NCBI GenBank assembly: GCA_965644295.1
Contig: CBFFRP010000146.1
Location: 372,001 to 436,000 of the forward strand
Reading direction: 5' to 3'
From: Paraphysomonas bandaiensis
Lineage: Eukaryota > Chrysophyceae
Length of the DNA: 64,000 bases
The notes beneath the pieces are model-generated. The model saw nothing but the letters and a program-made list of their open reading frames with translations. It searched no databases and was not told where the DNA came from. Within the stretch, counting starts at the first letter, position 1, and every line of letters begins with the position of its first letter. Positions 58,712-64,000 of this stretch are shown in pieces. The position numbers and the translations under genes are program-made.

Positions 58712-59999
58712 ATGATTCACAATATGGAAACTCCTTCGACTCATAAAAAATGTTCAAAGGCGACTGACGTCAGTGAGGGGTTACTTGTAGATTCCAAGTC
58801 ATTGTATTACTTGAAGCTATATTTTTATGCTGTTGGTATATCTGCGAATAAGGATCAGGACCCAGTGTGGTTTAAATGGCTCACATTGTTCGTTAATGTT
58901 GCAGTATGGGCTTGTTTTTTTGTCAGTCTTGAATTCATGATATTTGAGTACAGCACTGGAGGAGGGGTGGTATTGTTCTACAGAATTGGGCTGTCCGTAT
59001 GGACCTTACAAGCCTGTATTGTCTACTCGTTTTTTTCATATTGCATGCTCTATGGGACTAATGTGCTTTCGTTTATACGGCGATTGACTGCTACCGAAAG
59101 CAATGAATTCGGTAGGGAGCATGCTTGTGTCGACAACGAAACCAACTCTAAGTTGTTAGAGTGTATGTGTTTGGTATGGATAGGAGCAGTTTTGCTCATT
59201 AGTTTGTCAACTTTTATAGCCTCCAGCCTTCTGTTTGGACCTGCAAGTCTGGTGTCTGATATGGTTCCATTCAGTAAATCCGCGGGATATGTCGTTCTTG
59301 TATTTGCTTTTATTTTATCTGTGGCCATGCCTCTACAAATAGTTATTGTGCGGATTGCCTCATACTTCACAGAAAAACGATTGATGCAATTGATAAATTA
59401 TGTTGAGAAACAAGAAACAGCGGATATTTCTGTATGCGGACTCATGGGTTGGTATGATGACCTCTACAAGCTCAACAGTGTGCTATCGTGTGGAGTTAGT
59501 CCATTTGTGACCCTATCTATTGTCCTTACACTCCCGCGTCTAGTACTTACATTGCAAGTAGGTAAATTTTGCTGCACAGTTGGAGGTTAGTAACCTCGCA
59601 AATAATATATGTAGGGTCTGGCTTTGCATGAAATTTCAGTACGTGAAGGCTCTGCATTAATGATATGGATTGCTATAGATGCGTTTACTATATTAGTTAT
59701 AACTGGAAATGTCGCTGGCCTTCATGCTTTGAACCGACGGTAATTATTATACACTGCAGTAAGACTTTTATTTCACCATCCGTTGCAGTTTTGAAATTGC
59801 TCTGGGAAAAATTGTAAGCAGAGACCGGTTCGCTACGGCCGAATCTTACAGTGCTTTTGACCTTGCATTAGCTAAAGCGCGGGCTATTCCATTTGGCGTT
59901 TGTTTTATGGGAACACGAGCGAGAGTGTCGTACGGAGCAATGTGGACAGTGTCTTCAGTAGTTGTGTCTATGTTCTTATTTGTGTTAGGATATTCTTAG
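58712..59999 (+). CDS. Seven-TM protein resembling gustatory-receptor-like (GRL) proteins
   Basis: Three exons, 58712-59557, 59615-59739 and 59789-59999, with in-frame GT-AG introns of 57 and 49 nt, give 393 residues. Seven hydrophobic segments are visible: residues about 50-72, 76-105, 148-172, 183-210, 255-280, 297-320 and 372-392. A long polar loop lies between TM4 and TM5 ('VEKQETADISVCGLMGWYDD'), a short N-terminal polar region precedes TM1, and almost nothing follows TM7. The C-terminal third contains 'LALAKARAIPFGVCFMGTRA' before TM7. This layout (cytosolic N-terminus, large TM4-TM5 loop, conserved block before TM7, minimal tail) is that of the insect gustatory receptor/GRL superfamily rather than of GPCRs. 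Sequence identity in that family is very low, so the call rests on topology only. Confidence 0.5.
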
Positions 60000-60602
60000 C
60001 TGGTTAGCTGGATATACGACATTCGTATGAAATGACGTTATATAGTAAATGGTATTTATGACAGTATATACGATATCTACGCGAGTTGAAATTTATCGTG
60101 ATATCAACATACATTGTTTTGTATATACATTATGCTTACTGCTTACATGCTTGCCATATGCCAACATATCGGTTGTTGGCTGGTGAGATCTCGTTCAGAA
60201 GTTAAAGTCTTGTGAACTTGATAAGAATATCTTGCTTTCAAAGTTGTGTTTTCAAAGCTAAATCAATATTACTATTATAATATGGCATACAATCTTAGAT
60301 ATATCACGATCTTATGCGGTCAATAATATATCACTACTATAGTTGCTATAATGACATTAGTTCTCATAATATAGTTAACTACTGCTGCCACTAACAGTCA
60401 TAATTCAAATACCTTTGAACTACAGCTTTTAATTGCTCTCTAACATCGAAACTCAAAATAGACAAACGGAGTAGAGAAGTAGTAACACACACCAGACTGT
60501 TTACTTATTGCCATTGAAGTCATGTTCGTAGCAAGTTTGCTATAGGAAACGCTAACACTCACATTGTAGTACCAATAAGTCATTGCAACAACTCACTATT
60601 CA
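60000..60602. other. Convergent intergenic spacer
   Basis: AT-rich. No gene, RNA or strong repeat is seen. Confidence 0.4.
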
Positions 60603-61659
60603 TTATTTTCTAGTAAAACTTTTTCCACTTGCAGTTTTTTTCTCAGTTTCCAACTGAGGTACGGCGCGATTAAGCACCTGCAGCCATCCAGCTACTCGCT
60701 TTCTCATGCGCATGTGCAGATAAGTCTTCGAGCATTTGATGTGATAGTGAAGGTAGTTACGGAAACCAGTCAGCATGGTCACGGCCTTCTCAAGGCGATC
60801 CCCCTGGACATGTCTGTCTTCCAGAGCAAACGCAAGAAATCCCGCTGCATCAGGGTTAAAATTCGAAACCATAGACGCAATTTCCCTTGGAGGCTCCCGG
60901 GTAAAAGATACAGGAGGGGCAGTACGGACCGTCCGCTGGGCCTCCACAAACTCCTGTAAGAATACCCGGGCAACTGCGCGGTCGGTTGCATCTGCAAAGT
61001 CTACATAAAACACCACCACTACCTTCGATGCGCTTGGGCAGACATAAATTGCTTCATTCTTGCGATAACTGATAGTTTCTGCTGATGCACTGCCACTCGA
61101 TTTGTTTGCTAAGGCGGTGAATGCTTTATGCAACGGTCCTCCAAGAACATGCCTCTTCAGTTGGGAGATTTGCTCTAGGGTCTCCTCCGGATTAGCCAAA
61201 TTGTCACAATCAAACTGCAGAGCGATATCAAATCCGGGGTCAGGGCGTGTCTCCATACCCGGAAAGTGACGATCCAAAAGGTCCGAGCTACCCATTCTGG
61301 AAGGTCAAAGTTATACCAATCGCATTAATACGGCACAACGCACCTCTTTAGATCAGCTGCTCCTTTCATAGCGAGATGTACTGTAACCAATTGCGGGGTC
61401 TCGGGCTGACATGAAATCTTGAAAGAAACATCTACAATTCAAAAAGAAACTGTGAATACAGCTACAGATATATCTCCAATGAATTTCGTACCATCGAAAT
61501 CATCGAACGTAATTTCACAGGGTTCCCGCTTCCCTCTTTAAACAGAAATTAGCATATCTAATAATGTAAGCAATGACTTTGTTATGCTTCTTACTCTAAG
61601 ATACGAGGCTGTAAATTTTCATGCAGGATGGCGCTTCTGGAATCCAGAAAAATGAGACC
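60603..61659 (-). CDS. ARPC2: Arp2/3 complex subunit 2 (p34-Arc)
   Basis: Structural subunit of the Arp2/3 complex that nucleates branched actin filaments in the cytosol. Exons on the minus strand: 61595-61659 (beginning downstream of the true start), 61492-61535, 61344-61431 and 60603-61296. Introns of 59, 60 and 47 nt all have GT-AG ends. The first visible exon gives 'GLIFLDSRSAILHENLQPRI', equivalent to the extreme N-terminus of known ARPC2. The second gives 'EPCEITFDDFDG', the third 'VSFKISCQPETPQLV'. The last carries the diagnostic C-terminal part 'APPVSFTREPPREI' and 'YLHYHIKCSKTYLHMRMRKR' followed by 'GWLQVLNRA'. The total is about 297 residues, the usual length for the family. The initiator Met is unresolved: an ATG at 61724 could be joined by a 35-nt segment ending at the cacag before 61659, or the start is in an exon further upstream. 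Confidence 0.95.
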
Positions 61660-62228
61660 CTGTGACACGCAATGATTAACCGCTCTCGAGGGACAGTAAT
61701 GCCACTAGCCTTTGTTGATGCCATAATATGTCTTCTACTACAGAGATATTGTTAAGTCTAGTCCGATTAACACCCCCGTTCTGGACTAACTGAGTTGAGT
61801 GTTTGCAAATCTGGAGAGCTGATCGAGCTGTGTATGTATATATATATACATTCATACATACATATACTATACATCTACATATATACACCATACTGAGTGC
61901 TGCTGTATGTGCAGCCGAATGCCATGAGCAATGAAGATAATTTTTGTGGTATTTATGTTGTAGTATTGGTATACCGGTATACCGCTGTATATATCTGGAT
62001 ATCCCTGCAGCTGTTGCTGGTGCTGTCTGGATGTTGTGGATATCTCTATGATGTGGTGACGATAACATGCTGCTGTGGGCGCCTATTAACAGATATAGAG
62101 CCTGCGAGACGTGTCTATATCATCCTCCCACAGTGGAGATTGCAATACCTGCTGTTCAACTTCACTCGTAGGGGCCTATCTAATCTATAGTCTATTGATA
62201 CATCCCTATTGCTGATATAATCGTTGCA
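61660..62228. promoter_or_regulatory. Divergent promoter region with TA/CATA tract
   Basis: This interval separates ARPC2 and the transporter. A mixed 'tatatatatatacattcatacatacata' tract lies at about 61834-61866, like those near other gene starts. The ARPC2 start codon probably lies in its first 100 bp. Confidence 0.45.
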
Positions 62229-63902
62229 ATGGCTGAGGCAGATTGGGAGCCCGGACTGTTAGATAAAATACTTCGATGTGGAAAAGGAAGCCCGAATATT
62301 CGTGCCCTGGCCGGATACCACCTCCTTCGGATAATGCTAGCGATCATGATTGTGCATTCCGGTGTAGTCTTTGCCGGCGTCCTCACTTACGAGGCCTTAA
62401 AAGTGAGTGACTGTATTAGTGACGACGACAGCGACGAGTCGTGCTCTGCTGATAAAGACGACGATTCAAATGATAATAGTGATGACTGTCGTCGTCTCTG
62501 GGGTCTTATTAAGCCAGATTCTCTTCTGACAGTATTAGCCACTACTGCCGCTGTAGTGCTGGCGTTGTCTTCCATGTTCATGGGCACAATCGCTGATGCA
62601 ACGCCTTACAGACGCCAGTTTGGTATAATTGGAACAAGTATGTGTGTAGTTGGTATGGCTCTCTGCACAAGTATACTGCAGCCGAATGAAGTCACCATTG
62701 CCATATGTGGCGCCGGACTAGTAATTCACTACATATTTAAAGACTACCATTATATTGTCATAGAGAGTTACACCCCCGAATTATCCCACATTCCAGAGGA
62801 AGTATCGACTATACTAAGTGTGACTAGTGTTTGGTTTTATGTCTTTGAGGTTTTAACAATCGTAGTGTGGGTCATAGTTGGCAGTTTTATTGCTGGGTCT
62901 CTCTTTGGCTTTGTGGTTACGGTCGTATCTGTAGTTGTTGTCGGATGCTTGATACCAGTGGCGTATTCCCGCCTTCCAGATGTGGCCACTCCGCGGCCTT
63001 TTCCTCCTGGCACCTCGATAGTTTCATACACTCTTTCTCGTCAGGTGGAGATATTTTCAGAAATTTGCACAAAGTACCCTGACTTCGGCATCGTGTTACT
63101 GGCGAATATGATATACGATCCCGCACTTTCAGCTCTATTTGTGGCTGCCATACAGGTCCTCGTATCGAAATATCACTTCACCGCGTCGGATATACCCATC
63201 ATTCTTGGAGTAGCTATTATTAGTGCGATAGTTGGAGCCTACTTTGCCCGATGTGTATCATATGCCCCGGATTCATCTTGCCCGCCGAGTTCACTCTTAG
63301 TTAGGCAGAGCTCATTTCATTTGGACGCCAAATCGGGGAACGATACAGCTGTAAAACTATCATCAGAAGCTAAATTAGTGCAGTCTGTATCCAAGCATCC
63401 TAAGCGACTGAAGTGGTCCATTGTCATCGGTCTCATAGTAGTCACGGGCATTACAATATGTGGAACCTTTTTCTTAGTCCCGTGCGCTCTGGGTCTGGCT
63501 TGCTGGTTTGGTGCGATGTGGGGTATGTCACTCGCTTTCTGTTGGACATGTAGTAGCATTCTCCGCTCTGCGCTTGTTCCTGGAGGCTCTGAGGCTGAGT
63601 ACGCCGGGATCCTTTATACCACAACCAATGCCGTAAATTGGCTTCCGCTACTTATATTCTCTATTGCCAACGAAGTGTGGACAATAGAAGGGGCGATGCT
63701 CACTCTTGTATTGTTTTACCTAGCTGGGGGACTCGTGTTGGCGGCTGCCGATACGGATAGAGCTCTAAATGCAACTGTGGGCTCCTTGGAATTAAGACGA
63801 TGGGCGAATAAGGAATCGGCTTACTGGCTCAACAACATTGTCAAGGAAAACACGACTTGTGATACTCAATTAAATGATCACGTTGTCGACATAGAATTGT
63901 AG
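62229..63902 (+). CDS. MFS-type transporter, Atg22/UMF1-like
   Basis: A single-exon 557-residue membrane protein with about 12 hydrophobic segments. An acidic hydrophilic loop of about 45 residues rich in Asp/Ser lies between TM1 and TM2, and a second hydrophilic loop ('CPPSSLLVRQSSFHLDAKSG') between TM8 and TM9. After TM2, 'MGTIADATPYRRQFG' matches the MFS loop 2-3 signature (G-x-x-x-D...R-R). 'ESYTPELSHIPEEVSTILSV' resembles the segment before TM5 in Atg22/UMF1 proteins, which include yeast vacuolar amino-acid exporters. Substrate and membrane cannot be told from sequence. The ATG at 62229 starts a short acidic N-terminus typical of a cytosolic end. Positions 63903-64000 hold only AT-rich 3' flank. 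Confidence 0.6.
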   Translation: MAEADWEPGLLDKILRCGKGSPNIRALAGYHLLRIMLAIMIVHSGVVFAGVLTYEALKVSDCISDDDSDESCSADKDDDSNDNSDDCRRLWGLIKPDSLLTVLATTAAVVLALSSMFMGTIADATPYRRQFGIIGTSMCVVGMALCTSILQPNEVTIAICGAGLVIHYIFKDYHYIVIESYTPELSHIPEEVSTILSVTSVWFYVFEVLTIVVWVIVGSFIAGSLFGFVVTVVSVVVVGCLIPVAYSRLPDVATPRPFPPGTSIVSYTLSRQVEIFSEICTKYPDFGIVLLANMIYDPALSALFVAAIQVLVSKYHFTASDIPIILGVAIISAIVGAYFARCVSYAPDSSCPPSSLLVRQSSFHLDAKSGNDTAVKLSSEAKLVQSVSKHPKRLKWSIVIGLIVVTGITICGTFFLVPCALGLACWFGAMWGMSLAFCWTCSSILRSALVPGGSEAEYAGILYTTTNAVNWLPLLIFSIANEVWTIEGAMLTLVLFYLAGGLVLAAADTDRALNATVGSLELRRWANKESAYWLNNIVKENTTCDTQLNDHVVDIEL

Positions 63903-64000
63903 TTGTGATTCATATTCAGATATTCGATCTTACTAGTGTTGTGTCTAGTGCAACTCCAGTAGTTTCTACTTGATATATTTTCATTTGTTATAGAGTTTTC

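Noticed and set aside
1-64000. tRNA, rRNA or snRNA genes
   Set aside because: I looked for GGTTCGAxxCC-type B boxes with matching acceptor stems and for rRNA signatures by eye and found none; a covariance-model search would be needed to exclude them.

Overview
This is nuclear DNA of a eukaryote, most likely a unicellular protist. Genes are split by spliceosomal GT-AG introns, mostly 44-83 nt. Intergenic DNA is AT-rich and full of tetranucleotide tracts and dispersed repeats. Recognisable products are eukaryotic housekeeping proteins (U2AF large subunit, ARPC2 of the Arp2/3 complex), secretory-pathway enzymes and multi-pass membrane proteins. The sequence does not fix the lineage. A giant 'xPTxxPT' repeat protein with a REJ domain, an algal-type sulfotransferase-like protein and receptor-like 7TM proteins would fit a stramenopile or an early opisthokont protist such as an ichthyosporean or chytrid. 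Exon boundaries below were chosen by hand from GT/AG signals, frame continuity and, where a family is known, expected protein sequence.

Layout. 1-2.3 kb: copies of a dispersed non-coding repeat. 2.3-7.3 kb (+): a five-exon gene for an unrecognised, probably alpha-helical 1,523-residue protein. 7.75-9.8 kb (-): U2AF2. 10.0-10.37 kb: a (TATG)n tract of about 90 units between the divergent U2AF2 and sulfotransferase-like genes. 10.6-11.6 kb (+): sulfotransferase-like protein. 12.96-13.8 kb (+): a conserved protein of unknown function. 14.29-14.65 kb: a complete short inverted-repeat element with 8-bp target duplications, probably a hAT-type MITE. 16.2-36.7 kb (-): one giant gene of about 6,830 codons. 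It encodes a signal peptide, roughly 4,200 residues of Pro-Thr repeats, a REJ-type ectodomain, an EGF-like module, about eight membrane segments and a 390-residue tail. Two short clusters of single-base deletions interrupt its frame and look like assembly errors.

38.3-44.1 kb: two divergent paralogous 7TM proteins whose tails are built of a related 46-residue VPSFxQWQ repeat. 45-47.5 kb: AT-rich tandem repeats, a retroelement fragment and a secreted-hydrolase fragment. 48.7-49.3 kb: more dispersed repeat. 49.7-50.9 kb (-) and 51.35-52.8 kb (+): a divergent pair, a membrane-anchored glycosyltransferase and a prolyl 4-hydroxylase with a repetitive basic tail. 54.75-57.5 kb (+): a Ty3/gypsy-type pol with chromodomain, lacking an intact gag-protease. 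58.7-60.0 kb (+): a seven-TM protein resembling gustatory-receptor-like (GRL) proteins. 60.6-61.7 kb (-): ARPC2. 62.2-63.9 kb (+): a 12-TM MFS/Atg22-like transporter.

No operon logic applies. The best-supported themes are cell-surface biology (giant adhesion-type protein, 7TM receptors, glycosyltransferase, sulfotransferase) and heavy amplification of coding tandem repeats. No tRNA, rRNA or CRISPR locus was seen.
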